The notes: generated by a model from the sequence alone, not told the origin. A stretch of DNA of 47,500 nucleotides from Symbiodinium natans (GCA_905221605.1 CAJNDS010002349.1:322501-370000), one strand, 5' to 3'. Counted from the stretch's first letter, positions 20,101-29,002 are shown. A program made the numbers and translations.

Positions 20101-22335
20101 GATTGTTTTTGTTTGCAGGAACTCAACCTCCTCTGCTGCCTCAAGCGCGGTATTTTCTTGTACCATTTGCTGAACTTGAGCTGCTTTGACCAAAAACTTC
20201 GAGAGCTGTTCCTCAGCCCTTTTTGCTTTAACCAGCCATTCTCTAGTTTCTGATCCTTTTTCCTCATTCGACTCATTGGCCGATCCATGGAACTCGTCCA
20301 AAATGCAACATTCCTGTTCAGCAATTAGGCGCCGAATACTCAAATGCTCCTCTAGAGCCCATTGATGCGCTTCGAACACAGCGTAGTCGACTTCCTCTGC
20401 AAGGTCGTCCAACGAGGTCTCTTTCAACGTCATTTTTAACCACTTCCTTTTTTCACCTTCTTCAGCTTGTGGTTCTGGAAGAGGAAACTTGCATTGGAGA
20501 AGATAGCACCTATCCTTGTAGCTCAAACGCTCCATAAACACAGGTGTGTACCCTGTCAAGGATACCCTGTTCCCTTTCCAAGGCATAGGACCATGCAGTT
20601 TTCTCGGAAAGAACGACATGAAGTTCCAGTGGATATCCACCAATTTTCCAGGTAAGACTTTCTTCCCATAGGATTGCTCCACCACTTCAGCTCCTTCCTC
20701 TAAAACCTTTTCATCCTCAACCCACAGCTGACCATCTTTACAGTCACCAAAGCCACACACATAATTGCAGCAATGTTTTTCATTGTGACTATCCCTATGC
20801 AATGACACCGGAGCATTGCACGAGATCTGAAGAGCAGAAAATTTGGCTTCAGGATTGTGGTGCTTCACGAATGATGCCAAATAACGACATAGCCATGGCC
20901 TTCGATGAGTCTCTTTTGTAATACCACACACTCCGCCATGAGTATAGTGGCCCAACACCAGAGCTCGCGTACTTGTGCACCAATTGTTGATACCACCTCT
21001 TCGATTCGCCCTCTTTGGGTATACAATCCCTTCCAAAAGCTCCTCACAGTCCACGTAATCATACATAGACCTTTCATACATTGACTTGGCTTTTTGCTCT
21101 TCTTTTTCCAACTGTGTTCCCTCCTCGGCAGTCTCACTTTTGCAGACCAAATAAGCATTTTCATGAGGAGAACAGCAAGTCGGCCAATACTCATCACCAG
21201 GAACATTGTCCTCAACATCTGCATTTTCTTCCAGCTCCCCCAGACCCTGCATGTCATCCTCGAAAATTTCTGAGGGCGGACTCTCCCCCCGCTTGCGAAG
21301 CAAGCGCAAGGAGCCCACATGACCACGCAGTGAAGAGGCCGGGCTTTTCTCCATCAACCGATGGCGAACTGGAGGATCGCGAGGTGGAGGTAAAGGAGGT
21401 CCTTCCTCATCAGCAAACCGAAGCGCCGGTTTTTTGCCCTTGAGACGACGCTCTGGAGGAGAAGGCTCCTGTTCTTCTACCACCCCTTCCAGCTCCAATT
21501 CAGGCGGTTCCTTTATATTGGAAAAAATCGTAGTGCAGGGAAATAACACCAGTTCATCCGGATCTTTTGCAGTCCCTTGAGCTTCCACCCAATAACCACC
21601 AGGTAGGTCATCGCATGGACCCAGAAGAAGCGCGGGCTGCGTACGATCGACCCATTGCCGACCTTTCTTTGTTCCATCCGGACCCAGCAACTCCCACGGA
21701 CGACGTTTGACTTGAATGTGAGCACCAAAGGGAAGCAATGCTTTAGGATTTAACCCCAACTCCCTTTCAGCTTTCTGCCACCGTAACATTGACCAATGGC
21801 GAGCAGCCAGTGCCCAGTACGCCGGCCCGAGTCGCGCCTCCTTTAAGAGCGACCTGACACCACGTTTGAATAAACCCACACATGCTTCAGCGCGCCCATT
21901 TGTTTGCGGGACTCCAGGATCACCAGTGGTCCTATATATCAGACGAGTTTCACAAAAGGACCGGAAGCGTGCATTGACAAACTCCCCCGCTCGATCTGAG
22001 TGGATTCTCAACACCGGATACCCATGTCTCTGCAAGCGCACCATCATTCTTTGAACTGCCGACAAAACAGTTGTTTGCTGTTTGTCCACAATCGGCTCCA
22101 CCATAACAAAGTTGATCATACGGACAGGTTGGGTCAAGTGGTCCTTCAGTTCCTTCCAGGATTTTTCAGAAGCTTGGATTTTCAACACCTCTGCCTCCAG
22201 AACTGGCGCAGGTTCCACCGGCGCAGAGTCTTCCTCCTCGAAGTTAGCGACTGCATCGCCTAACCATTCTCCGACACCAGCACCATCATCTGCCACCTGA
22301 TCTTCCACCTCATCCGCATCTTCCTCTTTTCTGGA
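20071..22335 (-). CDS. pol: Element 2 integrase core plus TET/JBP-like 2OG-Fe(II) dioxygenase domain
   Basis: Residues are counted from the open frame start at 22527; the polyprotein enters this frame near 22335. Integrase: second Asp in HSDRAGEF (about D178) and catalytic Glu in NGRAEACVG (about E214); the first Asp lies in the preceding frame. An acidic/proline-rich linker follows (about 320-500). Then comes a domain at about 515-665 with the Fe(II) motif HRDSHN (H577, D579), a GQLWVE strand (about 599-604), a distal His in KLHGPMPW (H645) and a 2OG-binding Arg in NRVSLTGYTP (R654). The HRDxHN phrase and the distal RxSL strand closely resemble TET/JBP enzymes, which oxidise 5-methylcytosine or thymine in DNA. 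Assignment is by motif only. A coiled, charged tail follows before the RT. Confidence 0.8.
20533..20985 (-). other. TET/JBP-like 2OG-Fe(II) dioxygenase domain within element 2 pol
   Basis: The Fe(II) ligands are H577 and D579 in SLHRDSHN and H645 in KLHGP. The GQLWVED strand and the 2OG-binding R654 in NRVSLTGYTP complete the double-stranded beta-helix signature. The spacing of about 66 residues between the HxD and the distal His is compact, without the long insert of animal TET proteins. All four key residues are kept, so the domain has not visibly decayed. It may instead be another nucleic-acid demethylase of the same fold (AlkB type), but HRDxHN favours TET/JBP. Confidence 0.65.
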
Positions 22336-25318
22336 GGGCGACCCACATTGGGATCCAACATTGGAAATTGATACACACCAATAACAGCGTGTCGTGGCTT
22401 CTGCTGGTGAGCATCCTTTGAACACTTGTATGGACCCGCCAAGTCCAATGATAAAGTGTAGGCATCCCCATGCTTCCGCCTCAAATGGCGACGCTCTTTT
22501 CCAGCGGCAGACACACAGATTTGACAATCACGTCTCAAAGGAATATGCCCCCTTAGGCAATGGTCACGGAAAGCTCGCTCCTCAGTCGTCAACCTCCGTA
22601 ACGTCCCTTCTCGTTCTTCCTTTTTCAACACCATAGCTTCCCGTTCAGCATCGCTCTCATGCAACCATTGTGCTAACCTGTGACGTATTCTTTTAACCAA
22701 TCCAAACGCCCATCGCGCCCATATGGAGGATTGTCCAATACGCTCTTCCAGGGTAGAAGCGAATGTTGCTGACCACGGAACAACCACGCGAACCTGTTCC
22801 AACGATTCCCATAGTTCCATATCAGACACCAGGAAAGTCGTAGGTTTCACCAGAGCATGTCCCAATGCTCCTTGATCAAAATGTGCAGCGTACATTCCAT
22901 AACGCTCACAAAAGCTTTTCACCTCTGGCCAACTCCAGAAGGTAGGACTTGAGAGCCCTTCCTGAGAACCATCCACCAGATCCTCAGCACTCAAGACCGT
23001 TTTGCCGTTCTGAGAGAAATCTTTCCCTATGAGTTCAGGGTCCCCAGGGCTTTCCATGCCAAAGAAGACAGAACTTCCATTGATGACTTCAGCAGTTCCA
23101 CACCTTGAATGCACCGCCACGTCATATAGGAAAAGCATCTTCAGAAGTAAAACACCATCCTTTTGAGCTAATTCTTGATGTGGCCAAGGAAGACTTTTTA
23201 ATCCCAACCGTTCAGGCCCACAGCGCCGGCGTAATACAGGTGGACCACCGTCTTCACCTCTCAACCTTGACACTGTCCTGCATGGAGGTCCTCCAACCAC
23301 AGCAACCACCTTTCCTTCAGCCGCCAGATGCAGAAGATACTTCCAGACGCTCGAATTATGTAGGTCACCGCCTTTTGTCAAATCCAGCTCCAGTACCTCC
23401 ACATCCCGACTGGGAAAATGCCATTTTTGTTTTCCCGAAAATAGGTGTACCACCACCCTTTTTGCTCGTGCCAGCCGTCTCCTTTTATGACGGTTGAAAG
23501 GCAACGCCGCAATATCTCCACGTGGCAACAGCTCCATCAGCATATTTTCTGGTATATCCCCATAATACCACCGAAGAAATCTCCAGCATGCCTGGACGAA
23601 CTCCTCCTCATTCGCTGACGCCGTCCGCGCTGCGCTTTGCAACGACGTTTTTACAGCCACCTCGTTGTCCGTATTCGGACACCCTTGAACCATACGTGCC
23701 ACCTTCAATGCTTGCTTTGGTGAACACCAATCCATTTCATCGATGATCTGAAGCGCCACCTCCTTTTCCAAACAAGGGCACCCATTCAGATCACGAACGC
23801 GAAGTTCCCCCAGAACAGGAGGTGAGGCTGTGCACTTGCCACCACGCCACTGAACTCTGAGACCAACCAAGGCGCTCGCTTTGCCAATTGGCACTAGTGG
23901 ATCTACCATTTCAGGAGTTACCAGGGTCCCACCTGGGGTAATACTCATCTCCCGAGATCCAACAGCTAAAGACACCAACACCTTTTGCTGCGGAAGCTGT
24001 TCACCAGGACGAAGTGATCTGAGAGGATGTGATGCTCCCGAGTCCAACATGCCCATTCCTGAACACTCATTGGTGTCAGAAACCCTGGCCACATGTAGAA
24101 CGCATACTCCTCGGCCTTCTCCCTGCTTCGGCAACAACGTGGCATCCGACGAACCGACTCCACAGTCCGCCCTTCCATTCCTCCATTGAGAATGGGACCA
24201 AGACGCACGCTGCCTTTCAGCATGCAAAACCATTTTTTCAGCTGTTTTGTAATCCATAACCAAACAGCCATGTTCAAACCACAAGAGCTGGTCCAGCGAA
24301 GATTTTGCACCCACGTGACACATCCCATTGATCACAGTGAGGTTCGCCCCAAACTCCAAAATCAACCAGAGAGGGATAATCAGGGGCCCATTGTCTTCCC
24401 TAATCAACGTCCCTTTCTCTGTAATCCTCATTGTCACACCACCAAGCGCGCTTTGCACCATAACAGTAGTGTCTGGTAAACATTCCCATGGAAAAAGCGT
24501 CCGCGCAAGATGCGTAGCAGCTGTATCCACCAACGCCACTCTCCCTTCCTGCTGAAGCAGTCCAGAGCCACATAACATTCGAACACTGGGATCCCCGCTT
24601 GATGCCGACTGTTCTGATGACAGCTTCATAGATTTCAGCACTTCTAACGCTTCAACAAGGACCTGATTGGCCGTTGATGGCGATGAGGGACTTGCAGAAC
24701 CTTTATCCAATCCCGCATTAGCCGTCTCATCTCCCCCTTCAGCTACCTCTGCCTTTTTGGCATTTCCCCATTTCGCACCTTTGCCGCCCTTTCCCCCTTT
24801 GGGAGAATTCCCTTTAGATCTACTTCTCTCAGGATTTGAGTCCACATTGGAACTTGCACCGTCCTTATATGGACATTGCGGCTGCAGATGGCCAACGGCC
24901 CCACACTCAAAACATCTTCCTCGCTCAAGGGAGTCTTTGTCATGGCGGAATTTGCAGCGGGATCCGAACTTGCAACCTGCATCGGTCTTCCCATATATCC
25001 AACAGAAAGGACGTTCACCATCTCCGCTGTACCTTTTTCCTTTCCCTTTGCCTTTGTCACCCTCCTCCGTCTCGTCACCAGTTCCCTTTTGGGCCTTGTT
25101 TAACCTGGCCCTTTTCTTGGCGTCCGAGTCCTGCTTCACCTCTTTTTCACCAGCACTATGCAATAGCAGTTCAAACTCTGCCTGTAACATTTCAGCTAGT
25201 TTCGTCGCAGTTTCAGAGGTCGGCGAGTAGTCCACCCCCAATTTCTCCCGAAAGGATGCCACTCTGAAATGAACCGTAGGGTGTTTTGCCAGCAACGCGG
25301 ATGATAAACCATCCATTT
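22327..25318 (-). CDS. pol: Element 2 zinc fingers, duplicated protease, methyltransferase-like domain and integrase N-terminus
   Basis: Residues are counted from 25316; the stop is at 22260 but the polyprotein leaves the frame near 22327-22345. A CCCH finger (C105, C115, C121, H125) is followed by a CCHC knuckle CFECGAVGHLQPQC (135-148). Two related aspartic-protease-like segments follow: VDTAATH (D264) and LDSGASH (D425). At about 618-835 is a C5-cytosine-methyltransferase-like domain: HLFSG (624-628, SAM loop), GGPPCRTVSR (catalytic-type Cys C679) and ESP (755-757, in place of ENV). The integrase zinc site is H919, H924, C931, C934, and the first catalytic Asp is D958 in LSLDLAGP. The methyltransferase call rests on motifs and order; activity is unknown. 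Confidence 0.82.
22812..23465 (-). other. C5-cytosine-methyltransferase-like domain within element 2 pol
   Basis: The segment VVVHLFSGKQ corresponds to the S-adenosylmethionine-binding motif I. VVGGPPCRTVSRLR corresponds to motif IV, with the Pro-Cys nucleophile. GMESPGD sits where motif VI (ENV) is expected. KPTTFLVS resembles the conserved terminal motif. There is no obvious large target-recognition domain. The domain sits between protease and integrase, a place where Copia elements normally have no enzyme. Published work (recalled, not checked) reports methyltransferase genes captured by dinoflagellate retrotransposons; whether this diverged form belongs to that group is open. Confidence 0.65.
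23847..24545 (-). other. Two tandem retropepsin-like domains in element 2
   Basis: At 24327-24545 the frame reads VDTAATHLART, and at 23847-24065 LDSGASHPLRSL. After each, the order is LP, a V-V strand, a small-G-M-IT strand, GTL, then a hydrophobic PLIIP/PLVPIG motif, so the two align over about 65 residues. The second has the normal D-S-G-A active-site triad; the first has D-T-A-A. Retropepsins act as dimers with one Asp from each half, so a fused pair could be a single-chain enzyme. An internal duplication is inferred. Confidence 0.65.
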
Positions 25319-27114
25319 CCCTTGATAAGCAAGGTAGCGTCCGGCTGGGCCGCTCTCAACTCCCTTAATCGGGAACGCCATTGCGCCCATTGACGCACTC
25401 CCTTTATGGCCTCTGAGATCGAGGTTGCTGGAGATGGTTGCACCAAGAAGTTCAACATTGTGCTGCGCTCATTTGCTCCACCTGGTTGGTAGACCGTCAG
25501 CAATTTGTAAAATATCATCACTGACCCCAACATTCGAGTGGAAACGATCTCGGTCTTCAATCTCTCCGGAATCGCCTGTAGCAGCAAAGACACCGCTCTC
25601 TGCTCCAACAAAACATGCACAGTTTGAACCACTTTGAGCCCTTCCAGCTCAGCCTTGATGCCCAACCTTTCCAGTGGAGAAACACTCAACCATTTGGCAT
25701 ACGCTTGATATGCCTTTGAGTAGACGCATTGCCACCACACTCTTCCTGTATCTGTCAGCGAAGACAACATTGGTTCGATCATTGCGATCCAATCACCCAG
25801 TGCCGTCGGATTGCTTGGTGTGTAGTCTGCCAAAGTTGGAAGGCTCATCACATGCTTCCCAAGAGCCTCCGGACGTTCGGTTCCAGAACTATCACCAATG
25901 ATTGGCATACCACGTGGCACCACTGCTCCAGGAGGTAAACTGACCCTACCACCAGGCCCTTGAGGTAGTCCATGTCCTATACCAGGCGTAACAGCTGTGA
26001 GCGGAACCTTTTCTAATTCCAACTTCCCAGCGACCATTTTCCACCGATACGGAACATCATCCACCATTGTATATCCACCCGATCCTGCTGAGTTCTCTTG
26101 CGTTGCAGTTTCCCGAGCTGAAACAAAACCGGGCTGGTTCCCCACAGGTGCGGCAGAACCATCAACACCTGACGGCACGGAAGTAATCGGAACATGTGTT
26201 AAACCAGGCGGTCCACTTGCATATCCACCACTTGCAGGACCTCCCGTGGGGTAATTCAATGGAGGCAATCTGGAGGGTTTCTTCCCTTCAGCTACATGCA
26301 TCATTGGCACTTCTTTTTCATCCTCCACTTGAACATCCCCCTTCCTGGACCCAGGCAAGGATTGAAGATCACAACCCTTTGGCAGGTCATAGCCCTCAAT
26401 AGGCAGCCACGTCCCATCCGGCAACACAGTCCAAAAACCACCCATACCATCCGTGTAGAAAACTTGTCCTGGCAGGTACTGCTTCTCTGGAGTCATTCCT
26501 AGAGGATATGCAGTGTTTGCGTCCACCACTCCAGAGCTCCGTGCCCTTGAAGCTGACCCAGATGCAGCAGAGGTATAGCTTTTCTCCTCCACCCGATGCA
26601 ACCTGTTCCCCAGCTCCTTTGTTTGCACAAGCAACTCTTTCAGCGCACGCTTTACCACCGCCATATCTTCAGTTTGCTCTTCACCACTAACATCAGGAAT
26701 GAGCTCTTCGTCGGCTTGCACTCCACCAATAGTACCTCGTTCCATCTGGCCCATTAAGCCTGACGACGGTCTCTCAACAGGTGCAGGTTCCTGACCCAAA
26801 AGATCTTGCAGCGAAGGCGGCCTCCTCGTACCTTCACCACTTCTATCCCCTCCGCTCGCAGGAAGACTTGCCGGCCTTGATTGCCTAAGTCTCATCTCGT
26901 CTTGAGCCCGCTCGCTCCAGAAAGGATTTGCTGCTGGAACCGGAACCACTTCGTTTTCCACCTGATGCGTTGGTTGTATCATTGCAACCTCCCTACCATC
27001 TGTCAGCGCTTGTACCATTTGTTGTCGTTCATCACCCCCATCACCGCGATTTCCTTCGGCTTCATTGGCCGTTGGCGACAGTCCAGGCTCAGAGCGACGC
27101 CGCATCATGTCCAT
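25213..27114 (-). CDS. gag: Element 2 Gag
   Basis: Gag is the structural protein that packages element RNA. The first ATG of the frame is at 27114 (MDMMRRRSEPGLSP); an upstream non-ATG extension to 27126 is not used. The N-terminal half is low-complexity, rich in Gly, Pro and Ser, with VFYTDGMGGFWTVLPDG near the middle. The conserved capsid-like part is at the C-terminus: LPTLADYTPSNPTALGDWIA, then VWWQ, YQAYAKWLSVSPLERL and AVSLLLQAIPERLKTEIVST. The frame stops at 25213, but homology passes to the next frame at an AAA run (25316-25318): LLIKG should continue into MDGLSSALLAKHP. That requires a +1 shift or removal of one A. It lies just downstream of the 5' LTR and primer-binding site. Confidence 0.85.
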   Translation of the reverse strand: MDMMRRRSEPGLSPTANEAEGNRGDGGDERQQMVQALTDGREVAMIQPTHQVENEVVPVPAANPFWSERAQDEMRLRQSRPASLPASGGDRSGEGTRRPPSLQDLLGQEPAPVERPSSGLMGQMERGTIGGVQADEELIPDVSGEEQTEDMAVVKRALKELLVQTKELGNRLHRVEEKSYTSAASGSASRARSSGVVDANTAYPLGMTPEKQYLPGQVFYTDGMGGFWTVLPDGTWLPIEGYDLPKGCDLQSLPGSRKGDVQVEDEKEVPMMHVAEGKKPSRLPPLNYPTGGPASGGYASGPPGLTHVPITSVPSGVDGSAAPVGNQPGFVSARETATQENSAGSGGYTMVDDVPYRWKMVAGKLELEKVPLTAVTPGIGHGLPQGPGGRVSLPPGAVVPRGMPIIGDSSGTERPEALGKHVMSLPTLADYTPSNPTALGDWIAMIEPMLSSLTDTGRVWWQCVYSKAYQAYAKWLSVSPLERLGIKAELEGLKVVQTVHVLLEQRAVSLLLQAIPERLKTEIVSTRMLGSVMIFYKLLTVYQPGGANERSTMLNFLVQPSPATSISEAIKGVRQWAQWRSRLRELRAAQPDATLLIKGNGWFIIRVAGKTPYGSFQSGILSGEIGGGLLADL

Positions 27115-27164
27115 GGCGTCAAACAAACGAAAAATTTTTACCTATTCCGCAGGAAGCCTAATTT

Positions 27165-27176
27165 GGGCTCATAACC
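27165..27176 (-). promoter_or_regulatory. Primer-binding site of element 2, complementary to initiator tRNA-Met anticodon arm
   Basis: In element orientation the 12 bases directly after the 5' LTR read GGTTATGAGCCC. The complement, GGGCTCATAACC, is the anticodon stem-loop of initiator methionine tRNA (CAU anticodon included), matching the yeast-type sequence as I recall it. Drosophila copia is known to prime from a half-molecule of the same tRNA at the same internal place. Confidence 0.7.
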
Positions 27177-27409
27177 TACGGGGGGCAACCGAAGGAGGAC
27201 AGGGAACAAAACAGTCAACCCCAACAGAAGCCCTTGATCCCCTGGACCAACCAACACCAACCAAACCAACAAGACCCCAAACCAAGGGCACACTTTTTAC
27301 GGAACCTTCGACCGCTTTGGTCATGGCTTGAGCCATAAGATTACCGGGTGCATTGACCCTTCAACTTTCAATACCAACTCCTTTCTACAATACCAACTGC
27401 AGCTCCGCA
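27177..27409 (-). repeat. 5' LTR of element 2 (233 bp)
   Basis: Matches 18775-18954 without a base change apart from 53 extra bases. It starts TG and ends TA in element orientation. The extra segment includes the near-palindrome ATGGCTTGAGCCAT and a phrase resembling the 3' half of the dinoflagellate spliced leader (27327-27347, minus strand). The GTTGGTATTG word occurs twice near the 5' end. Confidence 0.93.
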
Positions 27410-27640
27410 TAGGGTTTAGGGTTTAGGGTTTGGGGGGTTTTAGGGTTTAGGGTTTGGTTTAGGGTTTAGGGTTTAGGGTTCAGGGTTTAGGGTTGAGGGT
27501 TTACGGTTTAGGGTTTAGGGTTTGGGGTTTGGGGTTTAGGGGGTTTTAGGGTCTAGGGTTATAGGGTTCAGGGTTCAGGGGTTTAGGGTTTAGGGTTTGC
27601 GGTTTCGGGTATAGGGTTTAGGGGTTAGGGGCTTCTCGAC
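27410..27640 (+). repeat. Interstitial telomere-like (TTTAGGG)n tract, right part
   Basis: Begins with the TAGGG target duplication (27410-27414) and continues as TTTAGGG units with degenerate forms (GGTTCAGGG, TTTGCGG) towards the right. It abuts the truncated end of a Copia C-terminal fragment near 27640. Confidence 0.93.
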
Positions 27641-29002
27641 AGCACCTGCACAAAGTCCTCTGCGACACCTGGTCCACATTACGAAGACCCCAGCAACCAC
27701 GATGCCAGTGGTAGCAATCGCCTCCAGGACCATGGCACAAGACCCCATCGAACGGAACCTGCACCACCGTCGGTGTCGAAGCCGGCGACATCTCCTGCGT
27801 CTGGATCCCAATGTCTCTTCGTACAGGACGTTCAGGAAATAGGGCTGTAGAATCCAGGGCAACCATCCGATTGGCCGGAGCACTGCTTGCCCGTCCAACT
27901 CCACCAAGTTCGCCCAAACCACCCACACGCACTGAGGTCGCCCCATCTCTCACCTGCACTGATGTAGAGGGTCCAGCTTCACGACGTTCTGGAAAATACT
28001 TCGCAGCCAAGTGACGAAGCCTCTCTTCTTCTTCCAAGCTCCTTGCTTTGGCCAGCAACGCCAACACGATGTTCGGCTTTTTCTCCAGATCTCATCGCCT
28101 TCAGGCTCACCACCTTCTTTGTAGAGCCCTTCAAGCATTCCCACACGGCCACCACAGCTGTAACCACCAGCCACCTGAAGCCAGAGCTTCTTTCAGCTGC
28201 ACAGAAGTCGTCGCGTCACCCTTAACCCCACACACCATAGAGCACAACGCAGCTAACTTCAACGCCCAATCAGCCTGGAACTTCACCCCTGCTTCTAGCG
28301 TCCTGCTGTTGCTGCTGTTGACTGCTGCGGGTTCACGATTGCTGTTGACTGCTGTGGATTCAAGACTGCTGCTGACTGCTGTGGATTCAAGACTGCTGCT
28401 GACTGCTGGGGATTCGAACTTGACCTTCTTTTGTCCACGTAGTACACGAAGTTCAGGGGGCCCATCTCGCAAACTCCACTCGTCGAAGACCTCCTGAAGC
28501 CTCGCCTGGGGCACCTGTTTGGTCAAAGCGTCAGCGAGCTGTCCTTGTCCCGGCTGGTGCTCCAACTCGATCTGGCCCGCGGCGATCATTTCCCGGATCC
28601 AGTAGTGTCGGAGTTTGAGGTGTCTCGTCCTCCACGAGCCCTCCCCAGTCAGAACTCCAATCGCAGCTGTGGAATCCACCTTCACCACGGTCCTTGCCAG
28701 CTTCAACCCCAAGTCTTCCAACGCCGACCTCACCGCTCGAAGCAAAGCCACCCCATCGGACACCGCGATCACCTCCGCCTCAGCACTTGACAAAGCGGTC
28801 AGTGACTGCTTCGAAGCCTTCCAAAGGATCGGATGACCCCTCCAAAAGACAACAGCCCCTGAGTAACTTTGAGCAGCAGTAGGAGCGAAGCTGGCGTCTG
28901 TAAACAGGACCAAGTCATTGGCATGCTCGTGGTCGGGGCCCGGCAAGAAGAACTTCTTGTCTAGGGTGCTGTTGAGATAGGCTACCATCTTCTTGCCCAG
29001 CA
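27618..29002 (-). pseudogene. pol: Element 3: orphan Copia RNase H and C-terminal fragment
   Basis: From about 29002 the minus frame reads YLNSTLDKKFFLPG and then an RNase H domain: LFTDASFAP (Asp), SSAEAEV (Glu), VDSTAAIG (Asp), WRTRHLKLRHYWIREMI and QLADALTKQVP (Asp). All four catalytic acids are present. A 10-residue repeat (STAVSSSLE type) follows, then SVQLKEALASGGW, a stop at 28131 and frame changes. The original frame resumes at about 28067 with LALLAKARSLEEEERLRHLA and a Cys/His cluster CHGPGGDCYHWHRGC and CRCC at 27639-27737. The fragment is cut on the right by a G-rich hairpin repeat and on the left by the telomere-like tract. RT and upstream parts are absent. It may be the missing end of an element-2 relative, displaced by rearrangement. 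Confidence 0.85.
28300..28420 (-). repeat. 30-bp tandem repeat inside the element 3 reading frame
   Basis: About four copies of a unit like CTGCTGACTGCTGTGGATTC (plus strand) give a 10-residue protein repeat ending SSSLE or NSNRE. It lies between RNase H and the C-terminal tail, as a flexible spacer. Confidence 0.8.

Larger units (their letters stand above)
18775..27409 (-). mobile_element. Element 2: Copia-order LTR retrotransposon with methyltransferase-like and TET/JBP-like domains
   Basis: The 8635-bp element is bounded by 180/233-bp LTRs and TAGGG target duplications within a TTTAGGG tract. In its own direction it shows LTR, primer-binding site, Gag, zinc fingers, two protease-like domains, a C5-methyltransferase-like domain, integrase, a 2OG-Fe(II) dioxygenase-like domain, reverse transcriptase, polypurine tract and LTR. 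Integrase before RT is the Copia (Pseudoviridae-type) order. It is probably not self-sufficient now: the frame changes at about 25316, 22327 and 20071, another break follows the RT near 19215, and RNase H is absent. The frame changes at A-runs could be real decay or assembly error. Confidence 0.92.

Noticed and set aside
25316-25332. GGGAAAT as a -1 programmed frameshift site at the gag-pol junction
   Set aside because: The heptamer fits the X-XXY-YYZ pattern, but pol lies in the +1 frame relative to Gag, so -1 slippage would not reach it.
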